A stretch of 64,000 bases of DNA from Diplocloster agilis. GTDB lineage: Bacteria; Bacillota; Clostridia; Lachnospirales; Lachnospiraceae. This document shows, piece after piece, positions 23,477 through 32,025 of the stretch. Position 1 is the stretch's first letter. The number at the start of each line of letters is the position of its first letter. The notes beneath the pieces were generated by a model, which was not told where the DNA came from, did no database searches, and saw only the letters and a program-made list of their open reading frames with translations. The translations under genes and the position numbers were made by a program. The DNA is taken from contig NZ_JAHQCW010000029.1 of NCBI RefSeq assembly GCF_019042275.1, positions 1 to 64,000 on the forward strand, written 5' to 3'.

Positions 23477-23641
23477 ATGATAAGTAAATTGGCTTTAATA
23501 TTAAGTATCATATTTCTAATTCTAACATTTGCCGGAGCCGGATATATTCTCTACAACGGTGGTAAAGTTAATGCAGGGTATGCTTGTGTACCTATGGTTA
23601 TTGCACTGGTTTCTATGGCTTTTTACCGAAAGTACAAATGA
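23477..23641 (+). CDS. 54-residue membrane microprotein
   Basis: The frame from MISKLALILSIIFLILTF to AFYRKYK encodes two short hydrophobic segments (about 4-24 and 36-49) and a basic end. GGAGGAG sits 5-6 bases before the ATG, a strong argument that it is translated. No family recognised. Confidence 0.65.
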   Translation: MISKLALILSIIFLILTFAGAGYILYNGGKVNAGYACVPMVIALVSMAFYRKYK

Positions 23642-23750
23642 GGTATGCCTAAGTGACGGAAGCAGCTATAGATGTATGGCATTTCTTAATATGAGATATG
23701 TTGAATGCCCATGATCCTCTGTGCTATACTATGAGCGAAGAGGTGAGACT

Positions 23751-24629
23751 ATGGAACTGCGTGTATTAAACTATTTTTTGATGGTGGCCCGGGAGGAAAA
23801 CATCACAAAGGCGGCCCAGCTTTTGCATGTGACCCAGCCTACCTTATCCCGCCAGCTCATGCAGTTGGAGGAAGAATTGGGTGTGAAGCTGTTCCAGCGG
23901 AGCAACCACTGCATCATCCTCACCGAGGAAGGGATGCTCTTAAAGCGGCGGGCGCAGGAAATGATCAGTCTGGCGGAAAAAACAAGGCAGGATCTGATGC
24001 AGAAGGATACGGAGCTGACGGGCGAAATCTCGATTGGCTGTGGTGAGCTGCAAAGCGTGGACTTTCTTGCGAAGCTCCTGGCCCAATTCCAAGCAGAGAA
24101 TCCCCTTGTCCGGTTTAACATTTTCAGCGGCAACGCGGACAGCATCAAGGAGCGCATCGAAAACGGACTCCTGGATATGGGGCTTTTAACCGAACCCGTG
24201 GACATAACAAAATATGCGTTCCTGCATGTGCCGCAAAAGGAAACCTGGGGCGTGCTGGTCCACAAGGATTCTGAACTAGCCGGGAAGCAAGCCGTCTGTC
24301 CGTCCGACCTGTTGGATGTCCCCTTGATGATCTCCAACCGCGATCTGATACAGGGGCTGATTGCCAACTGGTTTGGCGTTGATTTTGACGATCTGCATAT
24401 CGTATGCCGCTATAACCTGCTATACAACGCGGCGATCCTGGTTCGCAACAAAATTGGCGCAGCCGTCTGTATCAAGCTTGATTGCAGCTATGACGACACC
24501 TGCTTTATTCCGTTTTCGCCGTCCATAAAGAGCGGATCTGTTTTGGTATGGAAGAAAGATCAGATGACATCTCCCACCATGGCTGCATTTCTTGATTATT
24601 CGCAAAATGCGTTAAAAGCATTTCTTTGA
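23751..24629 (+). CDS. LysR-family regulator of redox cluster 1
   Basis: 292 residues: N-terminal winged helix (MELRVLNYFLMVAREENITKA onward, about 1-60) and a periplasmic-binding-protein-like effector domain. It strongly resembles the regulator at 32026-32907. ATG 23751 follows GAAGAGGTGAG. It lies upstream of the MerR-like gene and lipoprotein flavodoxins on the same strand, so those are its likely targets. Confidence 0.9.
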   Translation: MELRVLNYFLMVAREENITKAAQLLHVTQPTLSRQLMQLEEELGVKLFQRSNHCIILTEEGMLLKRRAQEMISLAEKTRQDLMQKDTELTGEISIGCGELQSVDFLAKLLAQFQAENPLVRFNIFSGNADSIKERIENGLLDMGLLTEPVDITKYAFLHVPQKETWGVLVHKDSELAGKQAVCPSDLLDVPLMISNRDLIQGLIANWFGVDFDDLHIVCRYNLLYNAAILVRNKIGAAVCIKLDCSYDDTCFIPFSPSIKSGSVLVWKKDQMTSPTMAAFLDYSQNALKAFL

Positions 24630-24644
24630 ATACAATATAGGTAT

Positions 24645-24673
24645 TAGACATTCCAAAAAACGAGTTCTATACT
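24645..24673 (+). promoter_or_regulatory. Promoter upstream of redox cluster 1
   Basis: TAGACA (24645-24650) and TATACT (24668-24673) are spaced 17 bp. The leader from here to the MerR-like gene is about 190 nt and contains dispersed repeat copy A. Confidence 0.6.
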
Positions 24674-24758
24674 AAAGGCGTACCCGAAAAGGAGCGCCTT
24701 TATTTTATTCTATAGGAAAATGCGACTATGGAATAAAGCAGCCTCCGGGGGATCGCAC

Positions 24759-24822
24759 TGCGGCGGGAAGGAAGATGCCCCTTACGCGGCCCGCCGCAGG
24801 CGGAGAGTTTCGTAAGCGAAAT
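24759..24822. repeat. Dispersed structured repeat, copy A
   Basis: ACGCGGCCCGCCGCAGGCG (24784-24802) is identical to 41770-41788, inside a larger unit with an outer stem CTTACG/CGTAAG (24781-24786 and 24811-24816). Here CCCGCCGCAG can also pair with CTGCGGCGGG (24759-24768). It lies in the leader of the MerR-like gene. Confidence 0.7.
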
Positions 24823-24862
24823 TCTTTTCATTTATTCCGCTAGGAGAGGAGCCTAACACGAA

Positions 24863-25237
24863 ATGACAAAAACGGAAGCAAGTGAATGTTACAACATCCC
24901 CGTAGAGGTATTGGATGAATATGAAAGCTGGGGTCTCTGCGGTGAAGTCATAAAAGTCATGGGCGCATGGCAATATGACGACAGGGACATCGAGCGCCTC
25001 AGCATGATCATGACCCTGCATGACATCGGTTTCAGTAACAAGGAGATTGAAACCTATATGCGGCTGATGCTGGAGGGAGACTCCACCGAACAGGAGCGGC
25101 TGCGGATGCTGAGCGACAAGCGAAGCGATACGCTGGACGAGATCCATTTCCGGGAAAGACAGTTGGACCGGCTGGACTATCTTCGGTTTAAGATGAAAAA
25201 GAAAGGAAGACCGGAGAAACACTCGCAAAAGACATGA
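24863..25237 (+). CDS. MerR-family-like regulator
   Basis: 124 residues. The first 70 follow the MerR layout: helix-turn-helix (ECYNIPVEVLDEYESWGL), QYDDRDIERLSMIMTLHDIGFSNKEIETYM, then a coiled-coil-prone dimerisation helix rich in Arg/Glu. There is no C-terminal effector domain or metal-binding Cys cluster. It starts the flavodoxin operon and may regulate it together with the LysR protein. Confidence 0.8.
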   Translation: MTKTEASECYNIPVEVLDEYESWGLCGEVIKVMGAWQYDDRDIERLSMIMTLHDIGFSNKEIETYMRLMLEGDSTEQERLRMLSDKRSDTLDEIHFRERQLDRLDYLRFKMKKKGRPEKHSQKT

Positions 25238-25303
25238 ATCTTGGCAAAGCTCTTTAAGAAACAGATCGAAAGTTTGTAAAACCACAGAAAGGAGTTCATT
25301 AAA

Positions 25304-26020
25304 ATGAAAAAATTTATTGCATTGATTTTAAGCTGTGCGCTGATCCCCACACTGGCGGCTTGCGGCAGCACAAATCCCACACCCAATAAAGAATCCGCCG
25401 AGCTACAGGCAAGCGGGCAGCCGTCACAGCCTTTGGAGGAATCTTCCACAGAATCCGGCGCTCCGGAAAATACACCGGAAAACATCCCGGATAACACACC
25501 GGAAGACACGCCCGAAGACATGCCGGAACCGGAGGCTGGCGCAACCGCGCTGGTGGTGTATTTCTCCTGGTCCGGCAACACCGAAACCATCGCGGGTGAA
25601 ATTGCCTCCCAGACCGGCGCAGACACGTTTGAACTGGAACCGACGACAGCGTATTCCACCGATTATAATACCGTCTTAGAAGAAGCTCAGGAAGAGCAGC
25701 GCACCGACGCCCGCCCGGAGATTTCGGGCAGTATTGAAAATATGGACAGCTATGATGTGATCTATCTCGGTTTCCCCAACTGGTGGGGCGATATGCCGAT
25801 GATCCTCTACAGCTTCCTGGACGAATATGATCTCTCCGGCAAAACCATTGCACCCTTTGTCTCCAGCGGCGGCAGCGGTTTTTCGGGAACGCTTGGTGAA
25901 ATAGCGGGCGCGGAGCCAGACGCAACGGTTACCGACGGCCTTTCCCTTTCCAGTGAAGCCTCAAAAGATCCCGGCAATGCTGTGGCGGATTGGCTTGCCG
26001 AGATCGGCCTTGCAGAATAA
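25304..26020 (+). CDS. Surface lipoprotein flavodoxin
   Basis: 238 residues. A lipoprotein signal (lipobox ending LAAC, Cys20) is followed by a Pro/Glu/Thr-rich linker (about 25-80, repeating PEDTPED-like units) and a flavodoxin domain (about 82-238). The FMN phosphate loop is FSWSGNTET and the isoalloxazine-side loops include FPNWWGDMPM and SSGGSGFSGT. It is thus predicted to be anchored outside the membrane, unusual for flavodoxins, which normally shuttle electrons in the cytoplasm. Next gene starts 12 bp downstream. Confidence 0.88.
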   Translation: MKKFIALILSCALIPTLAACGSTNPTPNKESAELQASGQPSQPLEESSTESGAPENTPENIPDNTPEDTPEDMPEPEAGATALVVYFSWSGNTETIAGEIASQTGADTFELEPTTAYSTDYNTVLEEAQEEQRTDARPEISGSIENMDSYDVIYLGFPNWWGDMPMILYSFLDEYDLSGKTIAPFVSSGGSGFSGTLGEIAGAEPDATVTDGLSLSSEASKDPGNAVADWLAEIGLAE

Positions 26021-26032
26021 GGAGTGCTTGTG

Positions 26033-27508
26033 ATGAAAAAAAGTATGGTATTATTTCTCTCTCTGCCGATGCTGATCTCGTTCACGGCATGCAGCCAAGA
26101 GGGAGACAACATCTCCTCATCCGCTCCTACCCCCGCCGCCGCTGCTCCGCAAACCTTTGAGGTGTCAGATCCCGAAACTCCTTCGGTGGATGTCCCTGAC
26201 AATTTCGTTTTGGTGAAAGGCGGGAACTTTCAAATGGGCAGCCCTGACACAGAGGCATGGCGCAGCGAGGACGAGACACAGCATACGGTAACAGTGAGCG
26301 ATTTTTATATCAGCGCCTATGAACTGACGCAGGCGGAATATGAATCCGTTATGGGAAGCAACCCCAGCAGCTTCTCCGGGGAAAATTTGCCGGTGGAAAA
26401 TATCAGCTGGCTGGATGCAGCCGCTTATTGCAATGCCCGCAGCGAAAGCGAAGGCCGCACGCCGGTATACACCATTGACGGTCAAAATGTCAGTTGGAAC
26501 CGCAGCGCGGACGGCTATCGGCTTCCCACCGAGGCTGAATGGGAATATGCCTGCCGAGCGGGCACCCAAACGCCCTTCAACACCGAGAACTCCCCCAGCG
26601 CGGACGAGGTGAACTACTACGGCCATTACCCCTACCAGATTGAGGACAATTACTTTTCCCAGGGGAATCTCGATACCAAGCCGGGCCAATATCGGGAAAC
26701 CACCGTAGAGGTGGGCAGCTTTGGGCCTAATCCCTGGGGCCTGTACGATATGCACGGCAATGTGAGCGAATGGGTGTGGGATTATTATGGCCCCTACAGC
26801 ACGGAGGAACAGACCGACCCCACCGGACCGGTTAGCGGTGTGCTGAGAATCTACCGCGGCGGCGGGTGGAACGACTTCGCCAAAAATATGCGCAGCGCCT
26901 ACCGGGCCACACTGGACCAGGAAAAAGGCAGCTTCAATATCGGGCTGCGCCTTGTACTCAATGCTGCGGCGGGAGCGGGCAGCGTCAGCACAGCCGGCAC
27001 ACAGAACCAAACCGGCACGGGCGGTGGGAAGGTGTTGATCGCCTATTTCTCCTGGGGAGGCAATACCAAAGGCGTTGCCGAGGAGATCGAGCGCCAGACC
27101 GGAGCGGATTTGTTTGAAATAACGCTGGTGAATCCTTATTCCAGCGACTATAACACCGTTTTGGAGGAGGCGCAGCGGGATCAGAATGAGCAGGCGCGGC
27201 CAGAGCTTGCAGGTCAAGTGGAAAATATGGAGCAGTATGACACCGTTCTGCTGGGTTATCCCAACTGGTGGGCGTCGATCCCCATGCCCATTGCTTCCTT
27301 CCTGGAGGAATACGACTTTAGCGGCAAGACGATACTTCCGTTTTGCAGCCACGGCGGAGGCCGCTTCGGCCAAAGCTTGACCGCCATTACAAAGCTTGCG
27401 CCCGAAGCCGTGATGGGCGACGCATTGGATATCCACTATTCCGGCGGTTCCAGCCTTTCCAGCGATGTGAGCGCGTGGCTGGAAACGAACGGGATTCAAA
27501 CGAATTAA
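26033..27508 (+). CDS. Lipoprotein fusing FGE/SUMF1-like and flavodoxin domains
   Basis: 491 residues. Lipobox with Cys20 (ISFTAC), linker, FGE/SUMF1-like domain (about 57-310, with LVKGGNFQMGS, RLPTEAEWEYACRAG, GLYDMHGNVSEWVWDYYG and YRGGGWNDF), a Gly/Thr linker, then flavodoxin (about 333-491, AYFSWGGNTKGVAEEI, YPNWWASIPM). The Cys pair that formylglycine-generating enzymes use in catalysis near the end of the domain is not there (NMRSAYRATLD..FNIGLRLV), so FGE activity is doubtful and a binding or other oxidative role more likely. ATG 26033 has GGAG 8-9 bases ahead. Confidence 0.85.
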   Translation: MKKSMVLFLSLPMLISFTACSQEGDNISSSAPTPAAAAPQTFEVSDPETPSVDVPDNFVLVKGGNFQMGSPDTEAWRSEDETQHTVTVSDFYISAYELTQAEYESVMGSNPSSFSGENLPVENISWLDAAAYCNARSESEGRTPVYTIDGQNVSWNRSADGYRLPTEAEWEYACRAGTQTPFNTENSPSADEVNYYGHYPYQIEDNYFSQGNLDTKPGQYRETTVEVGSFGPNPWGLYDMHGNVSEWVWDYYGPYSTEEQTDPTGPVSGVLRIYRGGGWNDFAKNMRSAYRATLDQEKGSFNIGLRLVLNAAAGAGSVSTAGTQNQTGTGGGKVLIAYFSWGGNTKGVAEEIERQTGADLFEITLVNPYSSDYNTVLEEAQRDQNEQARPELAGQVENMEQYDTVLLGYPNWWASIPMPIASFLEEYDFSGKTILPFCSHGGGRFGQSLTAITKLAPEAVMGDALDIHYSGGSSLSSDVSAWLETNGIQTN

Positions 27509-27541
27509 CGGCAAAATAAAAATGAAAGGTTGAATCATCAT

Positions 27542-27859
27542 ATGGAAAAACAAACTGCAGGGCGCGATGCCCTTGGGACCTTTGCTCCCAAATTTGCGGA
27601 GCTGAACGACGATGTGCTGTTTGGCCAGGTATGGGGAAGAGAGGAGCAGCTATCCACCCGTGACCGCTCCATCGTGACCGTGACCGCGCTGATGGCGAAG
27701 GGGATTTTGGACAGTTCCCTGCAATACCACATCGGCAACGCGAAAAAACATGGCGTCACGGCTGAAGAAATGGCGGAAATCCTGACTCACGCGGCTTTTT
27801 ACGCGGGCTGGCCCAATGCCTGGGCAGCCTTTAAAATGGCAAAAGAAGTATATGATTGA
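27542..27859 (+). CDS. Carboxymuconolactone-decarboxylase-like (AhpD-fold) protein
   Basis: 105 residues with RDRSIVTVTALMAKG, LQYHIGNAKKHGVTAEEMAEILTHAAFYAGWP, the core of the CMD family. The CxxC redox motif of AhpD is not present (the corresponding place has SSLQYH), so it is not an AhpD-type disulfide reductase. It lies between the flavodoxin lipoproteins and a membrane protein. ATG 27542 follows GAAAGG. Confidence 0.85.
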   Translation: MEKQTAGRDALGTFAPKFAELNDDVLFGQVWGREEQLSTRDRSIVTVTALMAKGILDSSLQYHIGNAKKHGVTAEEMAEILTHAAFYAGWPNAWAAFKMAKEVYD

Positions 27860-27870
27860 CAGGTGAAGAA

Positions 27871-28560
27871 ATGAAACCAAAAGCGATCTTTAAAATAACC
27901 CTGGATGTCATCATGACGTTGGCGCTGCTTTTTCTGATGGGCTATCAGTTCTGGGGTGACGCGCCGCACGAGTGGGTAGGCAGCGGCATGTTCGTGCTCT
28001 TTCTCATCCACCACCTCCTAAACGGAGGCTGGCACAAAAACCTGCTGCGCGGCAAATACACGCCCATGCGTGTGCTGATGCTTTGCATTGACGTTCTTGT
28101 TTTTATCGCTATGATTTTGGAAATGTACAGCGGTATTGTGATGAGCCGCTATGTGTTCTCCTTTGTTAAAATTAAGGGAGGCATGATGCTGGCAAGGCGG
28201 CTGCATATTCTCGGCGCTTATTGGGGATTTGCGCTGCTGAGCCTGCATCTTGGGCTGCACTGGAACATGCTGATGGGAATGGCAAAAAAACGGCTCGGGC
28301 TGGTTAAACCATCGAAAGGCAGGGCCATTGTGCTTTTTCTTGCGGGGCTTACGGTTGCCGTCTATGGGCTGGCGGTATTCCTGCGCCGTGATCTGCCGTC
28401 TTACATGCTATTGCAGAATGAATTTGTGTTTATGGATTTTGCTGAACCAAAGCTTCTGTTTTATCTGGATTACCTTGCCATGATGGGACTTTTTGTCTTC
28501 ATCGCCCACTATCTTGCCAGGGCGTTTTGCACCTGCATCCCCCCACTTGTGCGGCGTTAG
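27871..28560 (+). CDS. DUF4405-type membrane protein, possible b-haem carrier
   Basis: 229 residues and five membrane helices. Histidines lie in or next to helices (LIHHLLNGGWH, ARRLHILGAYWG, SLHLGLHW), the pattern of haem-b-binding membrane proteins of the cytochrome b561/DUF4405 kind. Starting at ATG 27871 (AGGTGAAG just before), 11 bp after the CMD-like gene. If it binds haem it could move electrons from the quinone pool toward the surface flavodoxins; this is inference. Confidence 0.75.
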   Translation: MKPKAIFKITLDVIMTLALLFLMGYQFWGDAPHEWVGSGMFVLFLIHHLLNGGWHKNLLRGKYTPMRVLMLCIDVLVFIAMILEMYSGIVMSRYVFSFVKIKGGMMLARRLHILGAYWGFALLSLHLGLHWNMLMGMAKKRLGLVKPSKGRAIVLFLAGLTVAVYGLAVFLRRDLPSYMLLQNEFVFMDFAEPKLLFYLDYLAMMGLFVFIAHYLARAFCTCIPPLVRR

Positions 28561-28724
28561 ATAACACGGTATAATAGAAACATTCGGTAATCTTACTCAA
28601 TAACAGCCGGGAAAGTTTTAGGCAGCCGTTAAAATGGGACCGGCATTGGTGACATATCTTGCAAGAAAAAATTGCGCTGGGATGGTAAAATGGCTGTATA
28701 TCAACGCAAGGAGGATACAAACCC

Positions 28725-29594
28725 ATGTCCAGAAACCAAGAACAGCGGCATGTTTATTACGACCATGATATAGGGATCGAAGCCTATCAGCTGAGCGGCG
28801 TCGTCCAGAAGTTCCCCAATCATTTTCATGATTTCTATGTGATAGGCTTTATCGAGGGCGGGAAACGCCATCTTTGGTGCAAAGGCCGGGAATACGACCT
28901 GAGCGCCGGCGACCTGGTCTTGTTTAACCCCAGGGATAACCATTATTGTTCGCCGATCGGAGGGGAGCCGCTTGATTACCGCGCCGTAAATATCAGCCCG
29001 GAGATCATGCTTGGCGCGGCCAGGGAGATCACGGGAGAGGACTGCGCTCCCCGCTTTGCACAAAACGTCGTGTACCAAAGCGAAGCCGCCGCCTCGGTGG
29101 GAGATGTGTACGACGCCATTCTTTCGGATGCCCCTAAGCTGCAGAAGGAGGAGGCGTTTTTCTGCCTGCTGGAACAGGTTCTGCAGGAATATGCGGCGCC
29201 CTTTGAAAGTCCTGAACCACCGGAGCCGGACGAGCAGATTCAAAAACTCTGCGCCTACATGGAGCATCATTATGCGGAAAACATTTCGCTGGATACCCTG
29301 CTCTCTATGACCAGCTTTGGCAAAACCTACCTGCTCCGGTCTTTTACCAGGCAGCTGGGTGTTTCGCCCTACCGCTATCTGCAGACAATCCGCATTGACA
29401 AGGCGAAAAAGCTCTTGGAGCAGGGAGTTGAACCCATTGAAGCGGCGGGCAGGACGGGTTTTTCCGACCAGAGCCATTTCACCAACTTTTTCAAATCCTT
29501 TATTGGGCTGACTCCCAAGCAGTATCAAAAGATCTTTACCGACGGGCCGTCGCCGGCTGTCCCGGGCGAGGAGGGTGCGGAGCATGAAGACTGA
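28725..29594 (+). CDS. AraC-family regulator
   Basis: 289 residues. An N-terminal cupin sensor domain (HFHDFYVIGFIEGG.., about 25-150) and two helix-turn-helix units in the C-terminal 100 residues (ISLDTLLSMTSFGKTYLLRSF and GFSDQSHFTNFFKSFIGLTPKQY). CAAGGAGG precedes the start. It overlaps the DMT-transporter gene by 11 bp and probably controls it. Confidence 0.9.
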   Translation: MSRNQEQRHVYYDHDIGIEAYQLSGVVQKFPNHFHDFYVIGFIEGGKRHLWCKGREYDLSAGDLVLFNPRDNHYCSPIGGEPLDYRAVNISPEIMLGAAREITGEDCAPRFAQNVVYQSEAAASVGDVYDAILSDAPKLQKEEAFFCLLEQVLQEYAAPFESPEPPEPDEQIQKLCAYMEHHYAENISLDTLLSMTSFGKTYLLRSFTRQLGVSPYRYLQTIRIDKAKKLLEQGVEPIEAAGRTGFSDQSHFTNFFKSFIGLTPKQYQKIFTDGPSPAVPGEEGAEHED

Positions 29595-30501
29595 CACAGC
29601 CCGCGGCCATCTGGCCGCTTTTGTGACCATTTTGATTTGGGGGACTACCTTTATTTCCACAAAGGTGCTTCTGCGTGTCTTTGCACCGATAGAGATTCTG
29701 CTCATCCGATTTCTCATCGGCTACGCCGCCCTGTGGTGCGTCCGGCCTCACAGGCTTAAGGTGGCGGACAAAAAGCAGGAGTGGTATTTTGCGGCTGCGG
29801 GCCTGTGCGGCATCACGCTGTATTATCTGCTGGAGAACATCGCGTTAACATATACCCTGGCCTCCAACGTAGGCGTCATTATCTCCATCGCGCCCTTTTT
29901 TACCGCGATTTTCGCCTGGCTGTTTCTGAGGGACAGAAGACCTGGGGGCCGCTTCTTCTTAGGCTTTCTCATGGCGATGGCCGGCATTCTGCTGTTGAGC
30001 TTCGGCAAGGATGCCAGCCTGCAGATCAATCCCGTTGGAGACCTTTTGGGGGTCGCTGCGGCGGTGATCTGGGCGGCTTACTCGATCCTGACTAAGAAAA
30101 TCAGCGGATTCGGTTATCACACGATTCTGACCACGCGCCGGATTTTCTTTTACGGACTTGTTTTTATGGCGCCCATCTCATGCGCCATGGGGGTTCATGT
30201 GGAACTTCGGGATTTCGCGGACATGGGCATGATTTTTAACCTCCTGTTTTTGGGCCTTGGCGCATCCGCGCTCTGCTTTGTGACCTGGAACACAGCGGTG
30301 AAGCACCTGGGTTCTGTCAAAACCAGTGTGTATATCTATATGGTGCCGGTAATCACTGCCGTCACCTCCGCCCTGATTTTGCACGAAAGGATTACGGCCG
30401 CAGCGGTGTGCGGCATTGTGCTGACCCTGGCGGGTTTATTTCTATCAGAAAAGAGAGTTCAGAACAGGGAGGATTTTAGCCATGGAACCGAATGCGAATA
30501 A
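29584..30501 (+). CDS. EamA/DMT-superfamily transporter
   Basis: 305 residues with ten membrane helices in two EamA repeats; each repeat has the glycine/proline-rich helix (APIEILLIRFLIGY and LGSVKTSVYIYMVPVITAV). Such proteins export or exchange small metabolites. ATG 29584 has GAGGAGGG 8 bases ahead; translationally coupled to the AraC gene. Confidence 0.9.
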   Translation: MKTDTARGHLAAFVTILIWGTTFISTKVLLRVFAPIEILLIRFLIGYAALWCVRPHRLKVADKKQEWYFAAAGLCGITLYYLLENIALTYTLASNVGVIISIAPFFTAIFAWLFLRDRRPGGRFFLGFLMAMAGILLLSFGKDASLQINPVGDLLGVAAAVIWAAYSILTKKISGFGYHTILTTRRIFFYGLVFMAPISCAMGVHVELRDFADMGMIFNLLFLGLGASALCFVTWNTAVKHLGSVKTSVYIYMVPVITAVTSALILHERITAAAVCGIVLTLAGLFLSEKRVQNREDFSHGTECE

Positions 30502-30904
30502 ATGTGTGATGGTGATCGACGAGGCGCTGCCTCTAGGTATGATTGCCAATACCGCCGGCATTATGGGCCTGACGCTGGGGAAGCACATGCCGGAAACCAT
30601 TGGTCCGGAAGTGCTGGATAAGAGCGGCTGTTCCCACCTGGGAATCATCCAGATTCCGGTACCGGTCCTCAAGGCGGACAGAGAAAAAATCAAGGAGCTC
30701 CGGCAGCGGCTCTACGAGCCGGAATTCGCCGCCCTCACTGTGGTTGACTTTTCCGATGTGGCGCAGAGCTGTAATGTATATGACGATTACATCCGGAAGG
30801 CGGCCGTGGCGGAGGAAAGCAGCTTTCAATACTTCGGAATCGGAATTTGCGGAGAGAAAAAGCTTGTAAACAAGCTGACCGGGAGCCTGCCTCTGCTAAG
30901 ATAA
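30482..30904 (+). CDS. DUF2000 family protein
   Basis: 140 residues. KCVMVIDEALPLGMIANTAG and LGKHMPETIGPEVLDKSG match the DUF2000 family (PF09391), small single-domain proteins of unknown function that often accompany DMT transporters. Its start overlaps the transporter by 20 bp. Confidence 0.85.
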   Translation: MEPNANKCVMVIDEALPLGMIANTAGIMGLTLGKHMPETIGPEVLDKSGCSHLGIIQIPVPVLKADREKIKELRQRLYEPEFAALTVVDFSDVAQSCNVYDDYIRKAAVAEESSFQYFGIGICGEKKLVNKLTGSLPLLR

Positions 30905-31062
30905 TAATCGGAGGGCGTTCCCGTGGCGGCCGGGATAAATCAAAAAGACTGTAGCGATCAGAGATTCCCAGGGGACATTGACCGGATTAGACATCAGGAA
31001 CAGTGATTTGTCGAGCGAAGGCGGAAAGAAACCATAGGGTGGCAGTTAAGGAGGAAACACGA

Positions 31063-31980
31063 TTGTATATAGATGAACAGTCTAAAATGAATTTAAACGG
31101 TGTGCCGCAGTTTGTTTCCATACGGGCGGAAAAAGAAAATTCCCCCCTGCTGGTCTATCTGCACGGCGGCCCCGGTGATGCTGCGCTCCCCTTAGTGATG
31201 AAATACAATAAAATGCTGGAACAGCAGTTTACGGTGGTTGTCTGGGAGCAGCGCGGCGCAGGAAAATCCTATTATAAATTTGAAGGCCCAGTTACGATTG
31301 ATATTTTTTTGAATGATCTCCACACCCTTGTAGATCAATTGCTATCCCGGTTTCACCAAAGCTCCTTGTATTTGGTGGGCCATTCATGGGGGAGCATTCT
31401 GGGGCTTCGCTTTGTGGAGGCATATCCGGAATTAGTGCGTACTTATATTGGCTGCGGACAAGTCGTCAACATGAGAAAATCCAGCAGAGCAGCTTATGAT
31501 TATGCGTTAGCCCACGTGGATAAAAAGAGTTTGGAAAAATTGAGGGAGATCGATTGTTCCTATCAAGCGGATAGCTGGCTGAACGATCTGCTTTTTGTTA
31601 CAAAGCAGGTGGTCAAACATAAAGGCTCCCTCTATGGAAAGAGGAACTATCTGGATTTGATTCTTCCTTTTTTATTCTCGCCGTATTACACAGTTCCCGA
31701 TTTGATCCGGCGTCAGAAGGGAAGCCTGCAAGCCATACAATATTTGTGGCAGGAAGTCATGCAGGCAGACTTTGAAGCGCAAACGAAATACGGAGCGCCT
31801 ATCTTATTGATCGAGGGCAGATATGACAGCCATGTGTCCTCTGCTCTGGCGAAGGAATATTTTGAACGGATCGAAACGGAAAAACAGTTTTATTGGTTTG
31901 AAAAATCCTGCCACTTCCCACAATGGAGCGAGAGTGAAAAGTTTAATAAATTACTGTGTGGTTTGCCCGGAAGCAATTGA
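31063..31980 (+). CDS. Alpha/beta hydrolase of the proline iminopeptidase type
   Basis: 305 residues. HGGPGDAA forms the oxyanion region typical of the prolyl iminopeptidase family; nucleophile Ser is in GHSWGS, acid Asp in GRYDSH and His in SCHFPQ. TTG 31063 is preferred since AAGGAGGA lies 8 bases upstream; a longer GTG frame from 31003 lacks a site. The substrate could be an N-terminal Pro peptide or an ester. Confidence 0.85.
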   Translation: MYIDEQSKMNLNGVPQFVSIRAEKENSPLLVYLHGGPGDAALPLVMKYNKMLEQQFTVVVWEQRGAGKSYYKFEGPVTIDIFLNDLHTLVDQLLSRFHQSSLYLVGHSWGSILGLRFVEAYPELVRTYIGCGQVVNMRKSSRAAYDYALAHVDKKSLEKLREIDCSYQADSWLNDLLFVTKQVVKHKGSLYGKRNYLDLILPFLFSPYYTVPDLIRRQKGSLQAIQYLWQEVMQADFEAQTKYGAPILLIEGRYDSHVSSALAKEYFERIETEKQFYWFEKSCHFPQWSESEKFNKLLCGLPGSN

Positions 31981-32025
31981 CGGGAATGCCTCCCGTGGAC
32001 GGCGCACATCGGACCGCTTGCTTAT

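Noticed and set aside
25440-25550. Short tandem repeat or CRISPR-like unit
   Set aside because: The repetition encodes a Pro-Glu-Asp-Thr linker of the lipoprotein flavodoxin; units are too short and irregular for CRISPR.
26165-27553. Long minus-strand frame (462 residues) opposite the FGE-flavodoxin gene
   Set aside because: It lies entirely opposite a well-supported gene with clear domains, has no ribosome binding site and no recognisable family; it is a by-product of GC-rich codon use.
28701-29717. Minus-strand frame of 338 residues opposite the AraC regulator
   Set aside because: The plus strand encodes an unmistakable AraC protein coupled to the next gene; the minus frame has no motif.
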